64,000 nt of DNA, from NCBI RefSeq assembly GCF_905475345.1, contig NC_066588.1, positions 7,079,501-7,143,500 on the forward strand, given 5' to 3'. Positions 26,917-40,347 of the stretch are shown one piece after another. This DNA is from Vespula vulgaris. Lineage: Eukaryota > Arthropoda > Insecta > Hymenoptera > Vespidae. Below the pieces are notes generated by a model, which saw only the letters and a list, made by a program, of their open reading frames with translations, was not told where the DNA came from and did not search any database. The position numbers and the translations under genes were made by a program. Position 1 is the stretch's first letter. Each line of letters opens with the position of its first letter.

Positions 26917-29900
26917 ATGAGTGGAACATCGCGCAAAGTGAAAAATCCGTTGCTCTCAGCAGCTGGTATGGGATCGCCTTTTGAATACTATCCGGAAAAT
27001 GCCCTACTTGTACCAGTTACACCTGCAACACCTGCCGTACTTCGAGACGGTAAGTTTATAATAGTAATGATATAAGTAAGCCTGGGTGGGGCTCGATTTA
27101 AAAAATTCAATATTGTTTAGGTGAATGTTTTCTCTGTATACGAGGGTATAGAAACAAAATAATACATCTAGATTTAACCTTGCTAATAACATTTTTTATA
27201 CAAATCTTAGATACTATACTACCATTTCTTTTCCTTTCCTTTATCGTCGCATATGCGACATATATACAATATGGAATCCACGTTACACGGTCGATATGGC
27301 AGGTACCTAACCTCATTTTCTTATCTTTTACTATATATGGGAAATGAGCAGTGATTATAAGTGATATGAGAATTTAAAGAACTTAGTACTTCTTTATGTA
27401 AGATTTCTATTATTTTTATAGAAAATTATGTGTATCTTTAATCCGTAGGATTTTGTCGTATAAACATTTAGAATAGTGCGCTCATACAGAAGAGAAATTA
27501 CTTGATATGATTATTACAATCCTCTCATTTGCATTAATTTAATTATTATATATAATGTAATATTTGTTGAATGTAATCCTATAATGTATTGTCATAATTT
27601 ATCATCGTTTCTTTTCTATTAATTTGTTAATCGCAGAAGTTTATATTTTTATTTTTATTTCAAAGTCTCATTATATTTGTTTGTTAGAATTAATTCTGAT
27701 TCTGATCCTTATTCCATTAATTATTTTTTAATTTTAGACTTATTGGCAGAAAATTTTATTCTTCAAATAAAAGTATTGTTTAAAAATGAGTTTCATAGAA
27801 TCTAGTTTTTCATTTTTGAGATAATTACATGAAATGATTTAATTATAAAAGTCTAATTAATTAATTGGAGTCGCATTTTTCGCTTGACGAAAAACAATTT
27901 TGACTCTAGCGTTTGTCTATAAATAATTAGAAATTAGTATTATATAATGTAGAATTACGCAAGCTTCAATTAACAGTAGGAAATCAGAAGCTAGTTCTTT
28001 CTGCTCGCGCGGGTGTTCGTGAACCGTATCGTTGTGTGTAAGGCAAATCGTGACTCTTTCTTTTACGTACACAAAAAACTATAAGTACAATAATTAAAAT
28101 TATTAATAAAAGAATTAACAATGCACCGACTGTAATAGCTGCTATCTCTCCTTCGGATAAATTGTCCCAAGCTGAAAAAAAAAGTTACTAGTAAAAAATA
28201 AAAATTAATAGAGGAAGAGAGTGAGAGAAAGAGAGAGAGAGAGAAAGAGAGCGCCATGAGATCTTTCATTTTATTACTTTGAAAATTTGAAAAAAAATTT
28301 ATTATTCGTGAAAACATCGATAATATTTACTGGTTTAAAAAATTGGAGTTTACCTGTAACGTCTATGGTATACGTATTATAATTATTTTTTAAGTCCATT
28401 GCTGTAATTTTCGCCTGAGTTGAACAACAAGTAGCTGAATAATAAAAAGTTACAGGATTTCGAGTGCCACTTATGAAATCATTACGTGGATATACTTCGT
28501 TCGGAGATGATTTCACACTTTTGAGACCTAAATATTTGTAAGTTTTCAATTAAATATAGATAAATATAAATTAATTTTATTTTAACAAATCTTTGATTGA
28601 ATTACCTACCGGATTCAGAATCTTGAATTCTGATATCGACGCTCCAACGAGATTTCGTGCATTTTTCCTTACTCAATTTTCCCGCGCAATTATTGTTGAA
28701 CATGTATTCGATAGCAGGCTTTGTATCGTCGACGATCTAAGAAAATAAATCTAAGAAAATATACTTGATAGTTCGATCAAATTACTTTTATCCCAATATA
28801 ATATAATTTTCATTGATACTTGACAGATTAAATTCGATATCAAAGACCTTACGTTTGGAATGTTGCTTTCAACATAGAGATAGACCGATTTCTCCATTAT
28901 TTCTGAACCCTGCACGTATAATGTTAGAGTATTGATAACATCTTGACTAGTTCCTCTTGGTACTTCGATATCGACGAACACATGAACAGTTCGACCAGCA
29001 AAAATCCACGTGCTAGCATTGAATATTATACATATAGCATTTAATATCTACAGAAACATCTATTAGAAAACAAAATTATTACTACAAAATATTACTTACA
29101 AGATCGGTTGAATATTAAAAACTATCAGGGGTAAGCTTCGAACTTTGAAATCACATCTAATCGTTTGATAATGATTATTCGTTACATCAAAAACTATTCT
29201 ATGAATCGTTCCTGGTCTCACGAAAAGATTGCTATTTTCGTTCAATTTTACGACTATCCTTCTCTTTTCTTCTTTTTCGTCATCAGCAAATCGTGCAAAT
29301 TCATTTGAATGTTCTTGCTTGTTAACATTTTTCATCACATTTGAAAAGTTGACATTCGTCTGTTGCACGTCGTTATTTTCAAAAACGATCTTACTCGATC
29401 GATCATTGAACGATTTCAACCGAATCTTTTCACTTTCCTAAAAGAAATGATTTTTGGTATAAAGAGTATTTACGGGACCGAATATTATAAATAAATTAAT
29501 ATAATAATCATATCATCGTCGTACTTCAGTTTGAATCGATGATAACGGAGCATGCAAATTTTCCACGTGCCTTTCGACCTCGTTTCGTTTACCTCTAGTC
29601 TCTGAAAATTCTGACGATACATCGTCCAAGATGATTAGTCGACTAGCCTAAAATAACAAGTCATTAATTTTAATCTTAATTTTTGACGTTTAATTCTTTT
29701 TTTTTTCTTTCTTCATACCTCCGAAGTTTCATCGAAGACTTCGACATCGTCGAATTTGTTTTGAGTTTCTTCGTAACTCGCATTCGAGCCGATACGATAC
29801 TTTGAATCTGTTGATGAAATTTACATGAAGTTGATAAAAGAAAAAGAAGTTTGAATCTCGTTTTCTCTTGACTAAAAAAAAAACTTAGAGAAGAAAAAAA

Positions 29901-32900
29901 GGCTAATAAATGTGTAAGAGAAAAAAGAGAGAGAAACATCGTGCGTCAGGTCCACGCTAGCAGCGGCCAAAGGGCAGCTCGCCGCATCGTCGTATTCGAT
30001 TTCGCGTTGTTGCACAATATTCACCGTATCTCGCGAACTAGAAGCCAAAGCCTTGCCAGTTGTCAGTTGATTCTCGTTGTGTTACAAGGAAATTTAGTGC
30101 GATCTAGAACGCTAAATCTTTTATGTAAGTACATGTACATACATTCGTTGTGCTTACGCATCCGGTTCGAGCTATCGACTTCCGCGACATTTCGCTCGTA
30201 AATCGATTTATTGTGTCTTTTTATGTGTTTCCGTGTAACGAGATAAACTTATCAACGTTTAGTCAACATTGTCTTTTTCGTCGAGATCTTTCGTTTCTTT
30301 TTTTTTCTTTTTTATTTTCTTTCTTTTTTAATGACCCGCGATTAATCACAGTTTTCAATGCAATTATGTAAATATGTTGAAACAAAAGTAATTAAACACG
30401 GGACGAGTCTGAAACTTCCTAGATTATTTTAAAAATCAATTACTCTTTTTCGAGATTTTTTAGGCTAATTTTTTTTTCGGATCGTGATACGATATCGATC
30501 ATTTTTTCTTTCTCATCAATGTCATATTTATAAATTATATACGAAGGTAATGAGAATGGTATCGAAGCTAATAAGATTATCCGACTAACGAAACGTGGAC
30601 GAATCACCGATCTCGTAACTATATCGATTACACTCACATATGTACGCTCTTTCTCCCTCTTTCTCTGTTTCTTTTGAGTATTAAAGGAATACAATTTATT
30701 ACAAATTCGTACCGGTATCATTATGACGTCTCATAAAGCTTCCATCTTCATCAAACTTGGAATCCTTTTTATCGATCTTTTTTTTAATTTTTTTCACGTA
30801 AAAAGAATATTTCAAAGCTCCCTCCCCAGTGAGTTTCAAGAGCCAACCACCCGGTGGAGCGTTAAGCGCCACGATTTCCACCTCGTTCGTGTCGTTTCTT
30901 CGTGCCAACGACAACGTTATTGGCACAGTATTATACCACTTGCTGTCTGTTATTAACAATAAAACGAATGAACGATCAAGTTAAAGATTATGATAGTGAA
31001 TTCGTTCGAACTCCTTTCGATTTAAATTTTTATCGTCAGGATTTCGTTAAATCGTCCTCGAATTTTTTACGTAAGTAAAAAAAAAAAATCATGTTAGTCA
31101 TACTTGATAGCACGAACAAGATTAAATAAAATTTCTTACGATTTGTTTATCGACGGGAATAATAGATAATGTAATGATAGTGTTGTTGTGTTGTTGTTGT
31201 TGTTCACGACGATGGTGTTGATGGTGACGTAGTCGTAGGGTGAATTGTGTGAAAGGAGATAAAGACACGTCGCTAGTCGATATCGTCTCTCAACTTTAGC
31301 GCAAGATTGCAGCACGAGGTTGACCACGAAAGTAGAAACCGTCGCGTGGTTTCGGCCAAGGCAATCATCGTATTCCATCGGCTTACATTTCGATGCAATT
31401 TTTTTTTTTCAACAGCTAACGAGACTATGATGCCAAAGCCATGAATGATGCCAAAAAAACGTGTTTTCCTTCAATTTTTCACTAATTATAACGACCAAAT
31501 TTTCAAAATGCTTTTTTTCTTCTATATTTAATTTACTGTATTATTATTTGGTATAGTTAACTAAGAAGTCTTCAACAAATAATACAAATCTTAACATGCA
31601 TGAAAACGTCCGGTTATTATTCATAGCTAGTGGCTATTTTTAGTTGTCTTGTAGGATTTTTTTATCTATATCCGTCCGATATCGTATGATGGTGTTTCGG
31701 TGAACAATACGAATTGGCACGGAAACCGAGTATAGTTTATTAAAATCACGAGTTTTCGTATTTTGAGAACGTCATCGGTTATTTTTGTGTTACGATGGAA
31801 ACGGTTAAGTTAAGCTAGAACGTAACACGTGTTTTATAGATAAAACACATCTACCAGCTCGTGTATGTTCTTAAAACATATAAGTATATTTTTTCAAAAC
31901 TTAAGATCATAATCAAAATAATGATTAATCTTACCAATTGGCATGTCAATACCAATGCAAGACAAATTTCCGTTCGCTACGATACGAATTCCGGCTATCG
32001 ATTTATTTACATCGAATTTGATTTCCTCGTATCCACTGATGTTTATTTTTTGAATTAGTTCTTTCTAAAAATAAAATAAATATTGGAGAAACAATCATTT
32101 ATTCATTGATTAATACGATCCATACTTACATCGTGCGTAAAATTCGCATCGTCGTTGTAGTTATCGATTATTACTCCGTTGAAAAGCCACTCTCGATAAT
32201 TAGAAGTTCCGTTGTTCTCCACGTCGTTGCAGTAGAGGTCAAGGTGAATCTGAAAGAGTGCTCGAGGAGTTTACGAATGTTATTAAATCCTGTTCAGCCG
32301 ACTGGAGTCACTTACCTTGCAATTCTTATCGAAAATCTTTATCTTTCTTTCAGCTTTGCTTATTTTGTTTACTTTTAGGAAATTTTCTACAATATTAAAA
32401 AAGAAATATTGAAGAAATTAACGATAACAATAAAAGCTCTTCGATTACTATTAAATCTATTCTTTTTTCTTTTTTTTTTCTTTTGCGATAACATACTTCA
32501 ACGTATTAATTACGATGTTTTTATTCTAATGATACGTACAACGAAGCAATTTTTTTACATTTGCATAATATCTTATCGCACTTTCATTTTACGTAACTTG
32601 CACATACTATATATTGACGATGAAAGAAATGCATAATAATGAATATGTTTTCGACAGAACTAAAGCGCGTCATTCACGTTGTTGAATTCATTTCATAAGA
32701 ATGAAAGAGTTGTTGTTTTGAAACATCATAATATCGACTATCATTGCAACGATAGTTCCGTCAATACGCATATTCATTGCTTTTAGAAATGATCTTTTAT
32801 GTTCGTATATCGTTTGAATCATTGAAAATCTTACCCGTTGTTTGTTCTACAAATTTCGTGAATGTATCGGTGAAATTAATGCGCAGAAAAGGATCTTTTT

Positions 32901-35900
32901 CTTTCTTGACGTGAAACAGCTCGTTTGTCAAGCAATACCTTCGAAACGTATATATTATAAATACATTTTTTAACAAATTATATTCTTTACATATTTTCAA
33001 TGTTTGTTATTTTGTATGAATGTTAAGTATGAATGTTATTGGAAATACCTGAAATTATGATTTTCTTCGAAAGATGATAATCTTGGTTGAATTACACAAC
33101 CCACGTCCTTAAAAATACCAATAGTAATCCTGTTATCCCAAAAAGTTTCAATTTCGATATCCAATGGTTTTCGTTGATAAATTTCTTGAGGAACAATTTC
33201 TCTTTCGATTTCACCATTTTTTATCGGCACTTCCTTATCGATGACAATTATTTCTCTCACGTTTTCATTGGCACTATAATCGTGAAATAAAAAAAATGTT
33301 AATAAAATTGTATTAACGATCGGCGATTCCATTACGATGACTTCTCACTAACGAGTTGAACGAAAGACTCTTCGTAAAAATTGGACGACTTGCTTATAAA
33401 GTTTCACTTTTGTCCGTTTACAAAAGGGTAATACTTTTGCGATAAGGTACATATACGTAAAAGTAAATCTGGGCGTAGACGAGAGTATCATTGCACAATT
33501 ATCCGTAGTTCTTCCTTCTTGTGTCCTCCGAATCGATGACGTCAAATTCGTATATTCGTATAGGTGCACGCAGGCAGGATTTATCTACGTCGATGAAACA
33601 ATTCTTTCGTTTACGAGAGGATGATGTAGAAAAGGAAAGTGAAAAAGAAAAAAAAAAACTAGCCTATCTTTTGACAGAGCATTATCTTTTTCATTGGAGA
33701 CTTACGTCCATTGTATCCTGTTCAATATTGACAATACGTGAATAACATATCCAAGAATCCAATCGTAGATGTATATTCAGGCTAGTACTAGTAAAAAAAT
33801 ATATCAATTCGCGATAAAAAGATGTCAAGAAGATTCTAACGAACATTAAAGAATTCTTTTGACAAGTTATGAGTTATATATGCGAATCGAAAGTAGATAA
33901 AACATATGAGAAATGAGTTTCGCCGAGCAAAGTGATGATCACTTGTATTTGGAACGCTTTTACTCTGAGGAAAGTTGATTAATGCTATAGTAAAATCTGA
34001 CGTTCATTTTCTTTTTTGTTTCCTTTTTCTTTTTTTAGATACTGAGCTAGACAACTTCGTGGGACAGGAGTCTAGTCAGTCTCAGGACTCGTCGGTGAGT
34101 CGGACGGTTGCGAAGGACGAATCGGAACTAAAGAATTCTCTTAGTTCAGAGGAGTCAAAGGTATCGACGAATCAGCCAGCGAAACAAGGCTATTTCACCT
34201 CGATTCTCTCATCTCTACCAAATTTGTCCTTGTCTTCGACCAAATCTGATTCCTCGGGAAGTCGAGGGAGTCAAGGAACCGAAGTTGCTACTGGCAAACA
34301 AGATACAAATTCTTACGGTGTATCTCAAGGTCGCCATGGTTCATTACCGGAAACGTCGTCGTTCTTAGCGGCTAATCCTCACGATCCTTACGGTGCAAAC
34401 CAATCAGGATCTGGTGAGGTTAATTTAGGAGTGACAACTTTTGTACCTCCTCCACAACCATCTCTTCCACCGACTGTACCGATCTCAACAGGCGGTAAGT
34501 TTTAAATTCGACATTTTTACTTACATTTTTTATTAATTTAAAAACATCTTTATAGACAAATCATTCGTACATTTATTTTAGGTCCAGTTTCTTATCGACT
34601 TGGCAACCAACGACGTTTAAAATACGCTCCACCTCCTGACTTAACATCGAACACTACGAAACAATATCCGAATCCATCTGTACCAGCTCTGCTCTCATCT
34701 TCAAACGTACCAGTACCATCAAGTATATTAAATCCAAATGCAGCGACGATTGAACAGCACGTTTCGAACAGTAGTCCTGCATCATCGCGAGCTTCTGTAA
34801 TCTCTCCTACGGAACAGCCCGTAACACCGGAACAACTTTCACGAAGTACATCCCTTCATGGATCGTTTAGGTCCAGTCCTTCGGCGATAGGAGCTTTCTC
34901 CAATTCTAACGTGACTTCTCAAAATCAAAGTTCTTTCGGTGAAAGTTCGTTTACAACCGACCCACCCAGATATTCGGTTTCTTCGACGAGATTGATACCT
35001 CCACGAAATATAGATCCCGCCACACCTCAAAATACTCCGGCTAATACTTCCTCTTCTTTCGGTTTTTATATCAATCAGCCGGATTCATTTATGCAACCCG
35101 AATCAACATCTTATAGCGAGAAAGAACAAAAAGCCACGGATAATCGGTACGCGCATAATCAAGATATTCTTAAGTCAGGATCGACCAATCCAACTTTGAA
35201 TGTTTCCAAAACAGAGTCGCTCGTATCTCCAGTAGTTAACACGTTCAAACCTATCTCAGTAGCTAAAGTGACTGAAAAATTACAACATTTCTTGGCTGAG
35301 CAAAACGAAGAATCACCATTCGGTGTTTCGTCGGAATTTTCTTGCGAAGTAACTAATATAACTTCACAAATTGGAAACGAGGTAAAGACTTCTCCCGATT
35401 TGCAAAGTATACTTCAACCTTCTAGCGAATCGAACGAGGAAGCGAATAAAATAAAATCGAACGACGAATTATCGAAGAACGATGCCGATTTATGCAAGAG
35501 CGATTCTTTATCCGATATACCTTTGAATCAAAACTCTTTCGATAACTTGAGTTCGTCTGAAAATACTCAAGATTTTAGAAAAATACAAAATATTACGTTG
35601 GACACACAAACTAGTAAATTAGATCTAACTCCTCAACAACAACTTAATCAAACGCAATCATTGTCTACTTTACCTTTGGATAATGTTCTCTTAGAGAAGA
35701 CATCAGAATCAACGATAAATTTAAATCCTGAATCGATTCAAGAAGAATCCGGAACAAGTTCGAAACCCGTTGCTCCGTCTTTGAGTGCGTTTTTCGAACC
35801 AGTAGAAAATAAAACGAATACTTTGTTTCATTCTCAACAAAGTGATATCAGTACAAACTTTAATCAAGTTTCGACTATCGACCAATATAAGATACAAGAA

Positions 35901-38900
35901 TACCCTACCTTTAATCAACAATCAACAAATACTGCATTAGTAGCTCCCCAAACAATTTGGAATCCTAATCAAAATCTCCAAATACAGAGTACCGATTCGG
36001 TACACAACGATCAAGTTCCACAACCTCCTCAATTTTATAATCCTGCACAGTTAATGGGCGAAGCTTACAAATATCAATATCCTGCAAGTATATATGTACC
36101 AACGACCGATTCTGTATTCAATAGTCAAACGCACGCATTTGTTGCTCAATCTTCGAAACCGGAAGAATCTCAAAACATCGTTCCCAATAACGATTTTATA
36201 TATGCACAACGTTCGTATTCTATGGCGACAACTATACCGGAATCTACAGGTTCTGCTACTCTTAGTCCAATTCAATTATCAGCAAGTCCATTAAGTGGTC
36301 GTACGACACCAGACAGTATACCTCAGAATCTTCACAACTTGGTAAATTATTAATTTTTGTTATGAAAATTAAAAAAGGATTATTTTATCCGTGATAATAA
36401 TTAATCGTATTGACTTTGTAGGCTTTTGGTATTCCAACCGGACGAATGCAGTACAGAGCGATATATCATCACTGGTTCTTTCGTAAGGAGGTGGAAAATA
36501 AAGTACTATGGCTTCCGTTTTCTATGCAGGATAGCTTGCGGCTGGAAGATGTACATAATTCTAGTGAAATCACTACCGAGACTACAGTAGCTACCGATGG
36601 TGGTCGTTATGACGTAGATATTCTCAGACGGCAAAGGTCTCCTGTTTACTGGACGGGACCTTCGACCGAAGTGAGAAGATGTTCTTGGTTCTACAAAGGA
36701 GCTTCAGAATCGAGATATGTTCCTTACGAGGAGAGTATAGCCGCGAAGCTTGAAGAAGAATATAAACATGCTTGTATCACGCTTTCTTGGAATCGGCGAA
36801 TCGATTTAAATAATGGGGAATATATTATTTTCCATAGTGCAAACGTACAAGTGCATTACTTGCAAACAAATTCTCCAGAAACTAGTGCCTCTTGGTCTAA
36901 TACCACTGTATGTATTTCTTAATTTTTTTTCTTTTTTTTTCTACACTACAATTTCGTACAAAAAACAATTAGTACGTTATACATTACACATTACTATATG
37001 TGCGTGTACGTGTCGCTTACACTCAAACATTCGTTTAAAGAAACATTTCTTTATAAGCTTCTGCAATATCATTATGTTCTTGTTTCTTTCCTCGTATTAT
37101 TTCTTATGCACACAAAATCTTATTTTTATTATTCTTGTATTAGAGAATAACGCACGCATGGTTTTGTTTGAAGTATTTAATCGTAATTTCTGCAGGATTC
37201 AGAGGACGGATATTTGCAGGGTGGAGGTGCTAGACCACGAGTAATTAAAAGAGGTGTCGACGAGTTTAATATAGACGAAGGTGAACCGGAGAAAGTCGAT
37301 CATCTTCTTTTCTTGGTTCATGGTATAGGAAGTGTTTGTGACTTGAAATTTAGAACCGTCGAAGAAGTTGGTTGGTATTAAACAACTAGTAAATTTGTTC
37401 AAATCGAATAATATAAATTCTACATCGACTTAATCTTTCATTCCAGTTGACGAGTTTCGAAGTATATCATTGCAATTAGTGCAATCACATTACCGCACTG
37501 CCAGCGAAAAAGGAGTTGTCAATAGAGTAGAAGTTTTACCAATTTCATGGCATACGACGTTACATTCTGATACGGGGATCGACAAAAAATTAAAGGCTAT
37601 TACTTTGAACAGTATACCGAAGTTACGACATTTTACAAATGACACTTTGCTCGATATACTTTTCTACACTAGTCCGATATATTGTCAAACGATCATGCAA
37701 ACGGTTGGAAACGAGTTGAATAGACTATATATATTATTCAAAGAAAGAAACCCAGACTTCAAAGGGAAAGTTTATTTGGGTGGTCATTCATTGGGTAGCT
37801 TGATAATGTTTGACCTATTATGTCATCAGAAACCTCTGGCGACAGAGGAGGTTGAAGAAGAAAAAGATGTCGAAGTTAACAATGAGAAGGGAATGGTAAA
37901 TTTGCCGATGATATCGAATTAATGATTCGTTAAGTGTTTTAACGTCATTTATTTTTTTTGTTTCTTTTTTTCTTTTTTTATAGGAAAATGAAAATATAGG
38001 TACTATACAACCATTGCCAGCACCGATTTTAAAAAGGCGTCTCAGTAAAAAGATCAGTTATGTAATGGGCGCTGCTGGAACTGGACAACCTTATATAAAT
38101 TATCCTCAATTAAATTTTAATCCGAGTGCCTTCTTTGCTTTTGGTAGTCCAATCGGTATGTTCGTAACTGTTCGAGGCATCGATACGCTTGGAGAAAAGT
38201 TCGTCTTACCCACTTGTCCAGCTTTCTTCAATATATTCCATCCATTTGACCCGGTTGCTTATAGAGTGGAGTCTCTCATTAATCCAGAAGCTCATAAATA
38301 TCGGCCAATGTTAATACCACATCACAAAGGCAGGAAGAGAATGCATTTGGGTAGGTGACAATTAAATTTCTCCAAGTAAAAACTATAGTGCATGATGTAT
38401 ACTGTGAATCAAATCGAACTAACAGCAGGTTGTTGATTTTAGAATTGAAAGAGACAATGGCACGAGTAGGAGCTGATCTGAAACAAAAATTCATCGATTC
38501 CGTTAGGAATACGTGGAATTCCGTTTTTCAACTTGCACACTTTCATAAACCAGATAATAATACTCTCGAACGAGAGATCGATAAAGTCGTCGAGGAACAA
38601 CTACAACAGGCACCGAGTGTGCAAGAACAGAATAACGATGATGGTGGCGCTGATATTAAAATGGGAAATTTAAACGGTGGCCGACGTATAGATTATGTTC
38701 TTCAAGAAGCACCGTTCGAATATATCAACGAATATATTTTTGCTTTAACGAGTCATGTTTGTTACTGGTTAGTGCAAAGATACGTCGACTTATTTTTTTG
38801 AATATCATTTCAAGAATATTTTTGATGATCATTGTCCTTATCGTTTTAGGGAATCTGAAGATACCATGTTAATGATATTAAAAGAAATTTATGGATCAAT

Positions 38901-39096
38901 GGGTATACAAACTGATGCTCAACTTCCCCAACAAACTTTATCTATTGAAAGATCACCGCCATCTTTGTCCTCGTCAGCTTCCGGTTCTATTAAAAACGAT
39001 TCAACGGTACCTATAATAGGCATAGATCCTACAGCACCTATTTCCAACAAATCCATTGGACCACCACCTACAACTGGTTTCATGAGGAAATCGTGA
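26917..39096 (+). CDS. SEC23IP: SEC23IP-like DDHD-domain intracellular phospholipase A1
   Basis: Nine exons: 26917-27049, 34039-34494, 34582-36341, 36422-36907, 37196-37370, 37447-37895, 37984-38350, 38443-38767, 38850-39096; 4398 bases, 1465 residues, phases consistent. The family (SEC23IP, DDHD1, DDHD2) hydrolyses phosphatidic acid and related lipids; SEC23IP binds the COPII coat at ER exit sites. Residues 1-783 are Ser/Gln/Pro/Asn-rich and presumably disordered, as expected for the SEC23-binding part. A WWE domain lies at about 790-935 (HHWFF, VYWTGP, SWFYKG). The lipase fold shows an oxyanion motif HGIGS at about 987 and the nucleophile elbow GGHSLGS with Ser about 1118. The DDHD region runs from about 1200 to 1410 (FFAFGSPIGMF, FHPFDPVAYR, SHVCYW). 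No SAM domain is apparent between lipase and DDHD. The long N-terminus favours SEC23IP over DDHD1/2. Exon 5 uses a weak donor (G|gttggt). Confidence 0.88.
27050..34038 (+). other. First intron of SEC23IP, hosting a nested gene
   Basis: A 7-kb intron with a standard donor (G|gtaag) and a T-rich acceptor (ttttttag|AT). Most of it is occupied by the minus-strand membrane-protein gene. The flanks 27050-27983 and 33333-34038 contain no exon that I can support. Confidence 0.8.
27984..33332 (-). CDS. Nested single-pass membrane protein, VWA7/hemicentin-like without a VWA domain
   Basis: Thirteen exons, minus strand: 33332-33049, 32938-32835, 32386-32316, 32249-32130, 32064-31935, 30946-30713, 29807-29719, 29647-29525, 29437-29100, 29012-28853, 28736-28610, 28527-28354, 28171-27984; 2142 bases, 713 residues, every phase compatible. 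In-frame TAG and TGA lie just upstream of the ATG, supporting this start. A probable signal peptide covers residues 1-21 (NTILLTFFLF core). The middle has a segment typical of hemicentin/VWA7 proteins (FDVNKSIAGIRI, then NAPPGGWLLKLTG), and later ones (NNCAGKLSKEKC, RWSVDI, QDSESG). A hydrophobic helix at about 661-686 precedes a short basic tail ending RTSF, so type I topology is inferred. No MIDAS-type DxSxS VWA signature is seen. Function unknown. Exon 10 was given the acceptor at 29013-14, because the stronger-looking one upstream puts a stop in frame. Confidence 0.65.
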
Positions 39097-39703
39097 TTAA
39101 GACCGAGTTATCATACTCCGATATAGTTTATTGAGAACCCAAACAGTAAAGTGTTTAAATGATGTTAGATAAACAAATTTGGGAATTGCGATATGTGGAA
39201 TCGTTGTTGACGTATTCGTCACTGATAAAGAGTCTAGTATTGAAACATCGAAAGTGGTCATCAATGAAACGTCGTGCCGATAATCTAAGCGTGTTCTGAA
39301 CATCGTCGCACTAATGTTATATTTTTAGAATCAAATTAGATAACATAATTTTATTATGCCTACGGGTTGTATATAAGATATCTCAACTATTAAAATTAAG
39401 CTTTCGCGTCGAGAAATTTTTAACGCATAGACGTCGAATTTGTGATTACAGAGAGAAAGAATACACGTGTATATACATTCGTATGACTGTCTGTATGTGT
39501 GTTTGAGAGAATATCTAAGAAAAGGTTTCCAACAAAAAAATCATAATGGGGTAAAAGATAAAACGTTGTTCTATATATAAATAAGATTCATAAATGTACA
39601 TGTAGTTAATAACTAAGATAAACTTTTACAAAATTTCGAACTTGCGCTCTGCGGCTGGTTCAATTTTTATTGGACTTACCTCGTGTTCGCAATTAAGTCT
39701 TTT

Positions 39704-39709
39704 AATAAA
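39704..39709 (+). terminator. Candidate SEC23IP polyadenylation signal
   Basis: Canonical AATAAA about 600 bases after the stop codon. I saw no canonical hexamer closer to the stop, though variants such as AATAAG near 39581 exist. Confidence 0.4.
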
Positions 39710-40229
39710 TTACTGTATTCTTTTATATAATTATCTTTCGTTATATGCTCTCCTTATATCAAAGTCGATAAGTAGACCAAGAATGTACATCTTTTATCGC
39801 ATAATCCTACTCTCGATCGAATCGTCGAAGTGCTGTCAGGTTATTGTAGCGACTTTTAGTTACACCATATAAAAAAAAGAAACGAAGGTTTCGACACATG
39901 CACAGCTATCACGAAACGCTAATTAATTGCAGTACAAGCCTACAGGGCAGGAGGACTGTTTTGCATTTTGCGTGCAGATCCTCGTAAAACTACATGCCTG
40001 TCGGCTGAGGCGAATTTCCAGATGATTTATCGTCTCTCGCAGAACGAAGTTTTTCGCGATACCTCATGGCTGCTGCTACTTCTACGAGCCACCGAAAGGC
40101 AACATTTTCGCACATGCAACTTGACGTTGCTCGCATTGGTACGGCCTGTACGGTACACACACATACAAACACAGCTATTGTCACGAATCATCAGTACTTT
40201 TTACTCTCGACTCTAAGTTAAATTACTTT

Positions 40230-40281
40230 TTTTTTCTTTTCTTTTCTTTTTTTTTTGTTTTTTTTTTTTTTTTTTTTTTTT
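40230..40281. repeat. Poly(T) tract
   Basis: T with rare C and one G, ending in 20 or more consecutive T, directly seen. Confidence 0.9.
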
Positions 40282-40306
40282 AAAATTTTCCTTCTTTGAT
40301 AATTTT

Positions 40307-40347
40307 ACAATTGCCGATTATAATTGCTTCGATAAATCGGCAATTGT
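40307..40347. repeat. 13-base perfect inverted repeat
   Basis: ACAATTGCCGATT at 40307-40319 is matched in reverse complement at 40335-40347, with a 15-base loop. It is not followed by anything like a known RNA gene. Possible trace of a small inverted-repeat element or a cruciform site. Confidence 0.7.

Noticed and set aside
29013..29048. Upstream acceptor for exon 10 of the nested gene
   Set aside because: It has a reasonable splice consensus but, in the phase set by exon 9, meets a TAA within two codons; the acceptor just before 29012 keeps the frame.
31136..31378. 80-codon minus-strand frame between exons 5 and 6 of the nested gene
   Set aside because: The exons on either side join in phase without it, and its translation ends in Asn/Thr low complexity with no family similarity.
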